NCBI GenBank assembly: GCA_001653155.1
Contig: BDEJ01000063.1
Span: 1-38,654 of the forward strand
DNA length: 38,654 nucleotides
Source: Porphyromonadaceae bacterium H1
GTDB taxonomy: Bacteria; Bacteroidota; Bacteroidia; Bacteroidales; Paludibacteraceae
Direction of reading: 5' to 3'
Positions 1-8,665 of the stretch are shown piece by piece (position 1 is the first letter of the stretch; every line of letters starts with the position of its first letter). The notes beneath the pieces were generated by a model. That model searched no databases, was not told where the DNA came from, and saw only the letters and a program-made list of their open reading frames with translations. The position numbers and the translations under genes were made by a program.

Positions 1-66
1 CGTCGTTGTCCTCGTTGAAGTCGCCGTTGTCCTCGTTGAGGTCGTCGTTGTCCTCGTTGAGGTCGG
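1..66. repeat. 21-bp tandem repeat at window edge
   Basis: Three consecutive 21-bp units with few mismatches start at the first base of the window, so the array probably extends further left. The period is a multiple of three. A plus-strand frame from base 2 stays open to a stop at 101-103 and would be a Val/Leu/Glu-rich C-terminus. In one minus frame the repeat would read as a seven-residue Asp/Asn/Glu-rich motif (LNEDNDD), and a -7-like TATATTTG lies on the minus strand at about 81-90. I cannot decide whether it is coding. Confidence 0.6.
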
Positions 67-103
67 AGTGCAAGGCCGGGACAAATATAATAATCTATTT
101 TGA

Positions 104-338
104 AATTTGGCTTATAAATCTTGCGATTTAGGGCCCGAAATGTTAAAAAAAAGACTTGCGCACGTGCGCAGGCAAAAAAGTTTTTTGTTTTTTTAGCATT
201 TGAGGCTTGTGAAAAGAGGCGGTTTTCGGGGGATTTTTTCCGTCCGGCAGGGGAAAAATACCGGATTTTCATCTTGATTTTTTTGTTTTTTGGAGGAAAA
301 ATTCGGATGCTGTTCTTAAATTTTCTCTTCCAAATAAT
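104..338. other. A/T-rich non-coding stretch with 14-bp palindrome
   Basis: No convincing gene is seen. A perfect 14-bp palindrome (TGCGCACGTGCGCA) lies at 157-170, followed by A and T tracts that are themselves nearly self-complementary. It could be a protein-binding site or a hairpin. The plus-strand open frame across this stretch has Phe/Lys-rich composition, no recognisable motif and runs into the repeat array, so I do not call it a gene. Confidence 0.4.
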
Positions 339-1035
339 GTCCCCTTATGCTTAAGGGGACGAGAGCGCAGCCCGGAGGGGTTAGACTGTAATTCGTGCTT
401 TTCCGCAAACCCCTCCCCGCTGCGCGGTACTCCCGGTTGGCTAAAGGGGAGATTTGTAGGGAGGAGCTCGGAGGAATGAGGTCAATTATTTTACAACCTA
501 CTTAATTTCCTCTTCCCAATAATGTCCCCTTATGCTTAAGGGGACGAGGGCGCAAGCCCGGAGGGGTTAGACAGTAATTCATGCTTTTCCCCAAACCCCT
601 CCCCGCTGCGCGGTACTCCCCTTTGGCTAAAGGGGAGATTTGTAGGGAGGAGCTCGGAGGAATGAGGTCAATTATTTTACAACCTACTTAATTTCCTCTT
701 CCCAATAATGTCCCCTTATGCTTAAGGGGACGAGAGCGCAGCTCGGAGGGGTTAGTAGCTAATTCGCGCTTTCCCCCAAACCCCTCCCCGCTGCGCGGTA
801 CTCCCCTTTGGCTAAAGGGGAGATTTGTAGGGAGGAGCTCGGAGGCATGAGGTCAATTATTTTACAACCTACTTAATTTCCTCTTCCAAATAATTTCCCC
901 TTATGCTTAAGGGGACGAGAGCGAAGCCCGGAGGGGTTAGTAGCTAATTCGCGCTTTTCCCCAAACCCCTCCCCGCTGCGCGGTACTCCCGGTTAGCTAA
1001 AGGGGAGATTTGTAGGGAGGAGTTCGGAGGGCTCT
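339..1035. repeat. Four tandem copies of a ~185-bp repeat
   Basis: The unit begins at 339, 524, 710 and 895 (spacings 185, 186, 185). Each copy opens with a perfect 9-bp inverted repeat around a 4-base loop (GTCCCCTTA / TAAGGGGAC; the fourth copy has one change), continues through a CGGAGGGG block and a CCCCTCCCCGCTGCGCGG block, and ends its core about 113 bases later with CTAAAGGGGAG. The core ends are therefore inverted with respect to each other (TCCCCTT ... AAGGGGA), as in a MITE-like element. About 72 bp of linker separates the cores. Related solo copies in the opposite orientation lie at about 16296-16480 and 17944-18092. No open reading frame is conserved across copies. The array ends roughly 100 bp before htpG. 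Confidence 0.85.
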
Positions 1036-1138
1036 TCGGACAATTTCCGCCATTCTGTCAGTTTTCATCGCCTGGCATTTTTTTTGCCGACTCTGCTTCC
1101 GTTATTTTTTATGACCGGCTAACTAAATTGATTGAAAT

Positions 1139-3196
1139 ATGAAAGAACAGACAAAAAAAGGAAGTATCGGGGTTACGAGTGAGAACATATTCCCGGTAAT
1201 CAAAAAATTCCTCTACAGCGATCATGAGATTTTCCTGCGCGAATTAGTATCGAATGCTGTTGATGCCACGCAAAAACTCAAAACTCTGTCATCGGTGGGA
1301 GAGTTCAAAGGAGAGTTGGGCGACCTGACCGTGCGTGTAAGTGTAGATAAGAAGAAAAAGACCCTCCGCATCAGCGACCGGGGTATCGGTATGACCTCCG
1401 AAGAAATCGAACGCTACATCAATCAGATCGCTTTTTCGGGAGCTGAAGAGTTTGTCGAAAAATACAAGAACGACGCTCAGGCCATCATCGGTCATTTCGG
1501 ATTGGGATTCTATTCATCCTTCATGGTGGCTAAGAAAGTGGAGATATTCACCCGCTCCTACCGTGAGGGGGCTCAGGCCATGCATTGGTCCTGTCAGGGC
1601 GATCCGGAATTTGTACTGGAAGAAACGACAAAAGAAGACCGGGGCACCGAAATCGTGTTGCACATCGATGATGAAAATGTCGAATTTCTGGAGGAAAGCC
1701 GCATCAGTGGCCTGCTACGCAAATACTGCCGCTACCTGCCGGTGGAAATCGCCTTCGGCAAGAAAAAGGAATGGAAAGACGGCAAGGAGGAGGAAACGGA
1801 CGAAGATCTTATTGTAAACGAAACGCAGCCTCTTTGGACGCGTAAACCCGCGGATCTTAAGGAGGAAGACTACGATACTTTCTACCGCGAGCTCTATCCC
1901 ATGAGCGAAGATCCGCTCTTCCACATCCATCTCAACGTGGATTATCCCTTCAACCTGACAGGCGTGTTGTATTTTCCGAGAATAAAGAATACGATCGACT
2001 TGCAGCGGAATAAAATACAGCTTTACTGCAATCAGGTCTTCGTTACCGACTCGGTGGAAAATATCGTTCCCGACTACCTCTCCTTGCTGCATGGGGTGAT
2101 CGATTCGCCGGACATCCCCCTGAATGTATCGCGGAGCTACCTGCAAAGCGACGGGAATGTCAAAAAAATATCCGGGCACATCACCAAAAAAGTAGCCGAC
2201 AGGCTGCATGAGATTTTCAAACAAGACCGCCCAAGCTTCGAAGGTAAATGGGATGATTTGAAAATCTTCGTACAGTACGGTATGTTGAGCGATGAAAAAT
2301 TCTATGAGCGAGCCGAGAAATTCGCCTTGCTAAAAAATGTGGATGGAAAATACTTCACGCTCGAAGAATACAAAACCCTTGTCGGAGAAAACCAAAAAGA
2401 TAAAAACGGTGATTTGATATACCTCTATGCCACCGATACCGAAGCACAATACAGCTACATCGAAAGCGCCAAAGAAAAAGCCTACGACGTACTGCTGATG
2501 AACGGGCAACTGGATGTACATGCCATAAGCCAATTGGAGCAAAAGCTGGAAAAAGTACGCTTCGTCCGCGTGGATAGCGAAACGGTTGACAAACTGATAC
2601 AAAAACAAGAGGCGAAAGCGGTAGAACTTAGTGAGGAGCAACGAAACGCGCTCACGGCCATTTTCGAATCACAGCTTCCTTCCATGGAGAAAACGAATTT
2701 TATCGTTAGCTTCGAGCATCTTAGCCCTTCGGCAAACCCACTTTTCATTACCCGGAGTGAGTTCATGCGCCGGATGAAGGAGATGTCGGCCATGCAAGGC
2801 GGCATGATGGCTTTTTACGGAGAAATGCCCGATAGCTACAACTTGGTGGTGAATACGACGCATCCTCTTGTGGAGCGTTTGCTCAAACAAGCCGAATCCG
2901 ACTGTGCGGCCGACCTGCGTCCCATACAAGAGGAGCGGGCCGCCGCCGAAGAGGAACGCTCGACGGCTGAAAAGGCCGCCAAAGACGCCAAGGACGATAC
3001 CGCTTCCAAGGAAGCTCTCGAGGCCGCAAAACAAAAGATCGACGAACTCAGAAACCGCGAGAAAGAGCGCTACAAAGCTTTTGCCGAAACAAATCCGCAA
3101 GTCCGACAGTTGGTGGACCTGGCTTTGCTTGCCAACAATATGCTGACGGGCGAAGCCCTGGCCAAGTTTGTAAAGCGCAGCGTCGAACTGCTCTGA
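1139..3196 (+). CDS. htpG: Molecular chaperone HtpG (Hsp90)
   Basis: Cytosolic ATP-dependent chaperone of the Hsp90 family, 685 aa, the usual length in Bacteroidales. The N-terminal GHKL ATPase domain carries the expected nucleotide-binding motifs: LVSNAVDAT near residue 37, DRGIGM near 80 and the GHFGLGFYSSFM lid segment near 117. The middle domain (about residues 230-500, with NVSRSYLQSD) and the C-terminal dimerisation domain (about 510-685) follow. A Lys/Glu/Ala-rich segment around 600-650 looks like coiled coil. LVSNAVDAT has Val where many homologues have Ser, which I believe is normal for Bacteroidetes HtpG. The ATG at 1139 is the only sensible start. It stands alone, followed by a terminator; no CIRCE-type operator is visible upstream. 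Identification is secure. Confidence 0.98.
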   Translation: MKEQTKKGSIGVTSENIFPVIKKFLYSDHEIFLRELVSNAVDATQKLKTLSSVGEFKGELGDLTVRVSVDKKKKTLRISDRGIGMTSEEIERYINQIAFSGAEEFVEKYKNDAQAIIGHFGLGFYSSFMVAKKVEIFTRSYREGAQAMHWSCQGDPEFVLEETTKEDRGTEIVLHIDDENVEFLEESRISGLLRKYCRYLPVEIAFGKKKEWKDGKEEETDEDLIVNETQPLWTRKPADLKEEDYDTFYRELYPMSEDPLFHIHLNVDYPFNLTGVLYFPRIKNTIDLQRNKIQLYCNQVFVTDSVENIVPDYLSLLHGVIDSPDIPLNVSRSYLQSDGNVKKISGHITKKVADRLHEIFKQDRPSFEGKWDDLKIFVQYGMLSDEKFYERAEKFALLKNVDGKYFTLEEYKTLVGENQKDKNGDLIYLYATDTEAQYSYIESAKEKAYDVLLMNGQLDVHAISQLEQKLEKVRFVRVDSETVDKLIQKQEAKAVELSEEQRNALTAIFESQLPSMEKTNFIVSFEHLSPSANPLFITRSEFMRRMKEMSAMQGGMMAFYGEMPDSYNLVVNTTHPLVERLLKQAESDCAADLRPIQEERAAAEEERSTAEKAAKDAKDDTASKEALEAAKQKIDELRNREKERYKAFAETNPQVRQLVDLALLANNMLTGEALAKFVKRSVELL

Positions 3197-3228
3197 ACCA
3201 TTCAAACTTTCCCCCTCGGGGAAGCATC

Positions 3229-3263
3229 AAAAAGCCGAACATAGAAAAATGTCCGGCTTTTTT
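3229..3263 (+). terminator. Rho-independent terminator of htpG
   Basis: Stem AAAAGCCG-a-ACAT pairs with ATGT-c-CGGCTTTT around a short A-rich loop and runs into a T tract, 33 bases after the htpG stop codon. Confidence 0.85.
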
Positions 3264-3329
3264 AATGCGAATGAGGGAGCAGCCCATCTTTTCGACAGCC
3301 GCAGTAAGTCTCGAATGAAAAGAATTCCG

Positions 3330-3337
3330 TACTTTTG
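3330..3337 (+). promoter_or_regulatory. Bacteroidetes -7 element before apgM
   Basis: TACTTTTG fits the TAnnTTTG -7 consensus of Bacteroidetes. It lies 34 bases before the ATG at 3372, and a start at 3249 would put it inside the coding region, so it also decides the start of the next gene. A -33 TTG is not clear. Confidence 0.6.
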
Positions 3338-3371
3338 TCTTTCGAAAAACAGCAAAAGCAATACGGAAGAG

Positions 3372-4577
3372 ATGAAATATATCATTATCCTTGGCGATGG
3401 TATGGCCGATGAGCCTATTGAGGCCTTGGGAGGCAAAACTCCTTTACAAGCGGCACACAAACCCAATATGGACTATTTGGCAGCTGCGGGCCGTTGCGGG
3501 ATGCTGCATACCGTGCCTCCGGGTTTTCATCCCGGCAGCGAGATTGCGAACCTCAGTGTAATGGGCTACGATGTGTCCAAAGTTTTTGAAGGGCGGGGAT
3601 CTCTTGAGGCCGCCAGTATGGGAGTCCCTATCGAAAATGGCGAAATGGCCATGCGCTGCAATCTTATCTGCATCGAAAACGGCAAAATAAAAAACCATTC
3701 TGCCGGACACATCAGCGATGCCGAAGCCCACGAGTTGATTGCTTTCTTACAGCAGGAACTGGGTAGCGAGGAGCTTCGTTTCTTTCCGGGTGTATCGTAT
3801 CGTCATTTGTTGAAGCTCCGCGGAGCCAGCAAGCACTTGCACTGCACGCCTCCTCACGACGTTCCCGGTCAGGATTTCGAAGCAATGCTGATACGGCCCG
3901 CCACTCCGGAAGCCACAGCCACTGCCCGACGCCTGAACGAAGTCATCCTGCGTTCGCAGGAACTGCTTGAAAAGCATCCTGTGAATTTGCAGCGCGCTGC
4001 TCGAGGCCAGGACAAAGCCAACAGCATCTGGCCCTGGTCGCCGGGCTATAAACCCGAGATGAAAACATTAATCGACACTTATGGATTTCGTAGCGGAGCT
4101 GTCATATCGGCTGTCGATCTGATACGGGGTATCGGGGTCTATGCCGGCCTGGAGGTGATACCGGTCGAGGGTATAACGGGGCTTTACAACACAAACTATG
4201 AGGGGAAGGCAAAAGCAGCCATCAAGGCTTTGCGCTCTCACGATTTCGTGTATTTGCATGTGGAAGCAAGCGACGAAGCCGGACACGAAGGCGATGTGGC
4301 TCTCAAAGTGAAAACCATCGAATACCTCGACCAACGCATTGTTCGACCGATATGGGAGGCCCTTTCTACTTGGGACGAAGCCGTTACCATAGCCTTATTG
4401 CCCGATCATCCCACGCCTTGCAGCTTACGTACACATACCTCTCAACCCGTTCCCTTCCTTATTTACCGTCCCGGACAGGAACCGGATGACGTATCTGTTT
4501 ACGATGAATTTTCCTGCAGGGAAGGATATTACTCCCTCCTGCAGGGTAAAGAGTTTATAGAAGCCCTTTTGAATTAA
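3372..4577 (+). CDS. ApgM-family phosphoglycerate mutase-like protein / proposed homoserine kinase
   Basis: 401-aa protein of the alkaline-phosphatase superfamily, archaeal-type cofactor-independent phosphoglycerate mutase (ApgM) branch. Metal-site motifs are visible: LGDGMADEP at residues 7-15, HVEASDEAGHEGD in the second half, and LLPDHPTP followed by RTHTSQP near the C-terminus. This is the subfamily known as 'proposed homoserine kinase' (TIGR02535), which in Bacteroidetes usually neighbours thrC and an aspartokinase gene; the likely role is phosphorylation of homoserine to feed threonine synthase. Here thrC is only 4.1 kb downstream on the same strand, which supports that reading, although four glycosylation genes intervene. 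The open frame extends upstream to 3249, but that would overlap the htpG terminator and the -7 element; ATG 3372 has a GGAAGAG ribosome-binding sequence. A genuine phosphoglycerate mutase cannot be excluded. Confidence 0.85.
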   Translation: MKYIIILGDGMADEPIEALGGKTPLQAAHKPNMDYLAAAGRCGMLHTVPPGFHPGSEIANLSVMGYDVSKVFEGRGSLEAASMGVPIENGEMAMRCNLICIENGKIKNHSAGHISDAEAHELIAFLQQELGSEELRFFPGVSYRHLLKLRGASKHLHCTPPHDVPGQDFEAMLIRPATPEATATARRLNEVILRSQELLEKHPVNLQRAARGQDKANSIWPWSPGYKPEMKTLIDTYGFRSGAVISAVDLIRGIGVYAGLEVIPVEGITGLYNTNYEGKAKAAIKALRSHDFVYLHVEASDEAGHEGDVALKVKTIEYLDQRIVRPIWEALSTWDEAVTIALLPDHPTPCSLRTHTSQPVPFLIYRPGQEPDDVSVYDEFSCREGYYSLLQGKEFIEALLN

Positions 4578-4600
4578 TAACCACGTTTAATAAAAACAGT

Positions 4601-6067
4601 ATGAAGCTACAACTCAACACCAATCATTACGTCGGTCTCGGAATTGTATGTATTTATGCCCTACTAACTTATTTTTGTGCGGAAAACGTATTCTTTTGGG
4701 ATACGATACAGCAGATTTCACGTGAAGCACACTGGTACTATGAAAGTAATTTCTCCTCCCTCCTGCTTGCCCCCTTCTCATCGGGGCTCGAGACAACGGG
4801 AACAGGCTATCATCCCCCTCTTATGGGATTGATGACGGCAGCTCTTTGGAAACTTTTCGGGCAGGAGCTTTGGGTATCCCATCTGTTTGCTGCTTTTTGG
4901 GCCTGCATCCTGATTCTACAAACAGGAAAACTACTGCGTCTTCTTTTCCCCGAAAAGTATGTCCCCTGGCTACTTCCTCTGCTCCTGCTCGAATCGACGG
5001 TATTGGCGCAATTTGCTATCGCATCTCCCGATTTCATTCTATTAACTGCTTTTGTAATGACAGTCCGCGGAATTTTGGAGGAAAAACGCAATTTGATTCT
5101 TATCGGTTTTTTCTTCCTGTGTGCCATAAATATGCGTGGTTTTTTTGCCGGAATAATCTTGCTGGCTTCACACATGCTGATCTACTTCAAGGGGGAAAAA
5201 AAGACTTCATTCTTTAGTACCTTTATGCCCTATTTGCCGGCTCTGCTTATCCTTGCCTCGTACTTCACATACTATTTCTCCGTCCGAGGGTGGTTCTTCT
5301 CGGATTCAGCCTATACGGAGCATTATAGTCTCCCCAAAGGAGGATTCCCTCAAATTGCCAAGCAGATATTCGCTTTCATCTTGCGTTCCGTCGAGAACGG
5401 CCGGTTTTTCATTTATTTCTTGGGGCTATTTCTGCTTGTCAAAATCATGAAAAACAAGCAAGCAGGGCGAATAGACAATACTTCACTTTTTCTTCTTTCT
5501 GCTTTTTTATTGCTATCAGGCATGTATTTCTTGTTCTGCATCATTTCTCAAATGCCTTTTTCCGGACGTTATTTCATGTCTCAGTTTTTCTTACTGAGTC
5601 TCCTTGTATTCCGAGGACTTATATCCTATCTTTCTCCCCGTAAACTGCAAATTGCTTTTGCCCTGTCCTTAGTTTTTTTCCTCACGGGGCATTGCTGGAT
5701 TTACCCGGAAAAGATATCAAAATCATGGGACAGTACTTTGGCACACCTGCCTTACTATCAACTCAGGAAAGACTGTTTCGATTATATCGAAAAGGGAGGA
5801 ATAAGTTACGAAGAAGTTTCGGCCGGATTCTGTCTCTCAGGTGACCGCCGTTTTGCCGAATTGGAGCATGCCGGGAAAAAAGTAGGAAGTGAGTTGGATC
5901 GCAGCTACTTTATCTATTCAAATATTTCCAACTTACCCGATGATCAGGTGGATAAGTTTAAAAATGAGGAAGACTGGGAGCTTGTACAAAAGTTTTACAA
6001 GTGGCCTGTTTTTATAGCAATTTATAAGAATCGAACAAAGCTCAATCAAAATAATAATGTACAGTGA
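4601..6067 (+). CDS. Polytopic GT-C glycosyltransferase (PMT/ArnT-like)
   Basis: 488-aa integral membrane protein with many hydrophobic segments over most of its length and a more polar C-terminal tail (about residues 385-488). The first extracytoplasmic loop contains an acidic residue in the context FFWDTIQQ, followed by a YHPPLMGLM segment; this pattern (acidic residue after TM1, then H-P-P in the loop) is typical of GT39/GT83 polyprenyl-phosphate-sugar transferases such as PMT and ArnT. It would move a sugar from a lipid-phosphate carrier onto an acceptor on the periplasmic face. It starts 23 bp after the apgM-like gene and its last 11 bp overlap the next gene, so it is translated within an operon. 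The sugar and acceptor cannot be read from the sequence. Confidence 0.75.
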   Translation: MKLQLNTNHYVGLGIVCIYALLTYFCAENVFFWDTIQQISREAHWYYESNFSSLLLAPFSSGLETTGTGYHPPLMGLMTAALWKLFGQELWVSHLFAAFWACILILQTGKLLRLLFPEKYVPWLLPLLLLESTVLAQFAIASPDFILLTAFVMTVRGILEEKRNLILIGFFFLCAINMRGFFAGIILLASHMLIYFKGEKKTSFFSTFMPYLPALLILASYFTYYFSVRGWFFSDSAYTEHYSLPKGGFPQIAKQIFAFILRSVENGRFFIYFLGLFLLVKIMKNKQAGRIDNTSLFLLSAFLLLSGMYFLFCIISQMPFSGRYFMSQFFLLSLLVFRGLISYLSPRKLQIAFALSLVFFLTGHCWIYPEKISKSWDSTLAHLPYYQLRKDCFDYIEKGGISYEEVSAGFCLSGDRRFAELEHAGKKVGSELDRSYFIYSNISNLPDDQVDKFKNEEDWELVQKFYKWPVFIAIYKNRTKLNQNNNVQ

Positions 6068-7211
6068 GAGGTTAAAGGCGCTTATTCGGAGCCGTATTGT
6101 TTGGCTGGGGATTATTGCAGGAAGTATTATTACAAAAATACTTATGTTTCCGGTAGCAACGGGAGATTTCTTATCTTTCCTGCAACCTTGGGTGGAGTTC
6201 ATCAAAGCCAACGGCTACATGTCGGCCTTGCAGTATGATTTCTATAATTATACCCCGGCTTATGCCTATATATTGATTGCCATTGCAAAAGCCGGCATCA
6301 ATCCTCTTTTTGGAATAAAAGCCGTTTCGGTAGCTTTTGAGTTCTTCGGAGCTTATTTTGCCGGAAAGATACTTCATTTGAAGTATAAAAACCTACCCAT
6401 AGTGCTTATCGCTATGGCTGTGTTTCCTTGGATACCTTCGGTGATGCTGAACAGTTCCTATTTGTCGCAATGCGATTCGATTTACAGTTCTTTCGCTATA
6501 GGAAGTATCTATTTTTTATTGAAAAATAAAAATGGGCTTTCTGTTCTCTTTTTGGGGCTTGCATTTGTTTTTAAGCTACAGACAGCTTTTCTGTTGCCTG
6601 TATTTTTTGTCGCTATACTGCAGAGCAAAATACCTTGGTACTATTTTTTTATGATTCCTGCTGTTTATATACTTAGTGTGCTTCCGGCTTATGCTTCCGG
6701 CCGGCCTTTAGGCGAGCTTCTAAGCATATATCTTATGCAGTCAAACTATGATCATGAACTTACTTTGAATTTTCCTAATTTATATATTTGGATTGACAAC
6801 ATCTACTACAATCCGGTAAAACTTATCGGAATAATATTTACTGTCGTCCTCACCTTATGTTCGGGTATTTTACTGCGGAAGTACCGTTTCTCCTACGAGA
6901 TGTGGATTCGTTTCTCGTTACTTAGCTCGGTTCTGATTCCTTTTATCCTACCGGGTATGCATGAACGTTACTTATATTTGGGCGACATTATGAGTCTTCT
7001 ATACTTTATGGTTTTCCGGAAGCAGTTCTTTGTTCCCGGAACTATACTTTCCTTTTCTTTGTATTCCTACGCACGTTGCTCACGCTACAACTACCTGCTC
7101 CCGATGTGGCCAGTTTTTTTTCTCTATCTTTTTTTCATCGTGTTCTTATGTATCGATTTTCTTTCAAAACTGCGTAACGAACCTGTTGCCTTGGAAAGAA
7201 AAGAAGTTTAG
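6057..7211 (+). CDS. Polytopic GT-C mannosyltransferase-like protein
   Basis: 384-aa membrane protein with about ten hydrophobic segments. After the first TM the loop reads TGDFLSFLQPWVEFI (about residues 37-51), resembling the D-x-x-F-L-x-P-W signature of GT-C transferases of the GPI-mannosyltransferase/DUF2029 type. A later PGMHERYLY motif (about residues 300-308) is also characteristic: a conserved H-E-R-Y before a TM helix is common in this group. It is probably a second periplasm-facing transferase using a polyprenyl-phosphate sugar. The ATG at 6057 lies inside the end of the preceding gene (11-bp overlap), so coupled translation is likely. The GtrA and GtrB-like genes that follow would supply its donor. 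Specificity is unknown. Confidence 0.75.
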   Translation: MYSERLKALIRSRIVWLGIIAGSIITKILMFPVATGDFLSFLQPWVEFIKANGYMSALQYDFYNYTPAYAYILIAIAKAGINPLFGIKAVSVAFEFFGAYFAGKILHLKYKNLPIVLIAMAVFPWIPSVMLNSSYLSQCDSIYSSFAIGSIYFLLKNKNGLSVLFLGLAFVFKLQTAFLLPVFFVAILQSKIPWYYFFMIPAVYILSVLPAYASGRPLGELLSIYLMQSNYDHELTLNFPNLYIWIDNIYYNPVKLIGIIFTVVLTLCSGILLRKYRFSYEMWIRFSLLSSVLIPFILPGMHERYLYLGDIMSLLYFMVFRKQFFVPGTILSFSLYSYARCSRYNYLLPMWPVFFLYLFFIVFLCIDFLSKLRNEPVALERKEV

Positions 7212-7226
7212 TACTTGTTTCCAGCA

Positions 7227-7658
7227 ATGAAAGCACCAAAAATCTGCAAAAAAACAGAGGAATCAAAACTCCCCGTAACTCTGCTTCAACTGATTAAATT
7301 CTGTTTGGTAGGGGCTTCGAATACATTAATAACGGCTGGAGTTATTTTCCTCATGCTGCGTCTTCTGAAATGCTCAGACCTTATTTCAAATATAGTTGGC
7401 TACATTGCCGGCTTGCTGAATAGCTTTGTGTGGAATCGGTGGTGGACTTTTAGCAGTAAGCTTCCGGTAAGAAAAACTGTGTTGAAATTTATCCTTACTT
7501 TTGCAGTATCGTACGCACTGCAACTTATCGCCTTGACACTTCTATTAAAACATACGGGCATTGATTCGTATTACTGTCAATTGCTGGCTATGCTTGTGTA
7601 CACAGCGGTTAATTTTGGATTAAATAAGTTTTATACATTCAAAGAAGCATCCGAATGA
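7227..7658 (+). CDS. GtrA-family polyprenyl-linked sugar flippase
   Basis: 144-aa GtrA-like protein with four predicted TM helices. The family hallmarks are visible: LIKFCLVGASNTLI at the start of TM1, VWNRWWTF after TM2, and NFGLNKFYTF at the C-terminus. GtrA proteins are thought to flip polyprenyl-phosphate sugars across the inner membrane for use by periplasmic GT-C enzymes. I chose ATG 7227; an in-frame TTG at 7215 would add four residues. The gene overlaps the following GT2 gene by 4 bp (ATGA), so the pair is translationally coupled, as expected for a gtrA-gtrB pair. Confidence 0.9.
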   Translation: MKAPKICKKTEESKLPVTLLQLIKFCLVGASNTLITAGVIFLMLRLLKCSDLISNIVGYIAGLLNSFVWNRWWTFSSKLPVRKTVLKFILTFAVSYALQLIALTLLLKHTGIDSYYCQLLAMLVYTAVNFGLNKFYTFKEASE

Positions 7659-8665
7659 AAGAATCTTTAAGCATCATTGTTCCTTGTTTTAACGAAGAAC
7701 ATGTTATTCCGGAATTTTACAGAAGGCTCCATGCTGTGCTGGAAACAATGACTTGCTCTTCGCAAATTATCTTCATTAACGACGGGAGCCGCGATACAAG
7801 CTATACGTTGCTTCAGGATATAGCACGAAAAGATTTATCCGTCAAACTAATATCTTTCTCTCGAAACTTCGGTCATCAGAAAGCCGTAACCGCAGGAATT
7901 AATTACTGCACCACGGACTTCGCCCTTATCATTGATGCGGATTTGCAAGATCCACCGGAACTAATTCCCCAAATACTTGAAACTCTGAAACGCGAGGAAG
8001 CTCAGGTCGTATATTGCATCAGAACAGACCGACAGGGAGAAACTCCTTTCAAAAAGTGGTCTGCCAAAATGTTTTACCGCTGTCTGAACTTTTTCTCGGA
8101 AATCGATCTTCCGGTCGATACGGGCGATTTTCGCTTAATTGACCGAAGCGTAATCCGTGAGTTCAATCGCTTGCAGGAAAAAGGGAAGTACATCAGGGGA
8201 TTGGTGCCTTGGATTGGATTCAAACAAGTACCCTTTTACTACGAGCGAGAACCTCGCTTTGCGGGCGAAACAAAATATCCTCTGTCAAAAATGGTTAAGC
8301 TGGCAAGCACTTCCATGTCTTACTTTTCTAAAAAACCCTTGACATTGGCCACGTCCTTAGGCTTTTTCTCGGTGGGTTTGGCTCTGGTTTATGGATTGTG
8401 GTCTTTGCTGGGAAAACTTTTCGGATTTACCCATGCTGATTCCGGTTGGACTTCTCTCGTTCTGCTTATTGTTTTCTTTGGAGGTATTCAATTAATTACT
8501 ATCGGAATTATGGGTACTTACATCGGAAATCTGTTCGATGAAGTAAAAAACCGCCCCGAATACATTGTAGAAGAAACGGTAAACTTCAGCGATTCGGAGC
8601 AAGAGGATATGGAAAAACCCCGACAGGGCACTAAGAGAAACAGAAGAAAAAGCTACTTATTATGA
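7655..8665 (+). CDS. GT2 polyprenyl-phosphate glycosyltransferase (GtrB/DPM1-like)
   Basis: 336 aa. The N-terminal GT-A domain (about residues 5-225) has SIIVPCFNEE, INDGSRDTS and the metal-binding DADLQDPPE (D94, D96). Two TM helices follow (about residues 230-300), the GtrB/ArnC layout rather than the soluble DPM1 layout. It would make undecaprenyl-phosphate-hexose from a nucleotide sugar on the cytoplasmic face. A polar, Lys/Arg-rich tail (about 308-336) is longer than I would expect and may be unstructured. The start overlaps gtrA by 4 bp and the end overlaps thrC by 4 bp, so this cassette is translationally coupled on both sides. The hexose (glucose or mannose) cannot be told. Confidence 0.88.
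   Translation: MKESLSIIVPCFNEEHVIPEFYRRLHAVLETMTCSSQIIFINDGSRDTSYTLLQDIARKDLSVKLISFSRNFGHQKAVTAGINYCTTDFALIIDADLQDPPELIPQILETLKREEAQVVYCIRTDRQGETPFKKWSAKMFYRCLNFFSEIDLPVDTGDFRLIDRSVIREFNRLQEKGKYIRGLVPWIGFKQVPFYYEREPRFAGETKYPLSKMVKLASTSMSYFSKKPLTLATSLGFFSVGLALVYGLWSLLGKLFGFTHADSGWTSLVLLIVFFGGIQLITIGIMGTYIGNLFDEVKNRPEYIVEETVNFSDSEQEDMEKPRQGTKRNRRKSYLL

Noticed and set aside
121-354. 77-aa open frame before the repeat array
   Set aside because: Phe/Lys-rich low-complexity translation of A/T-rich DNA, no motif, ends inside a repeat unit.
3249-3371. 41-residue N-terminal extension of the ApgM-like protein
   Set aside because: It would overlap the htpG terminator and the -7 element at 3330-3337, and the family N-terminus begins at ATG 3372.
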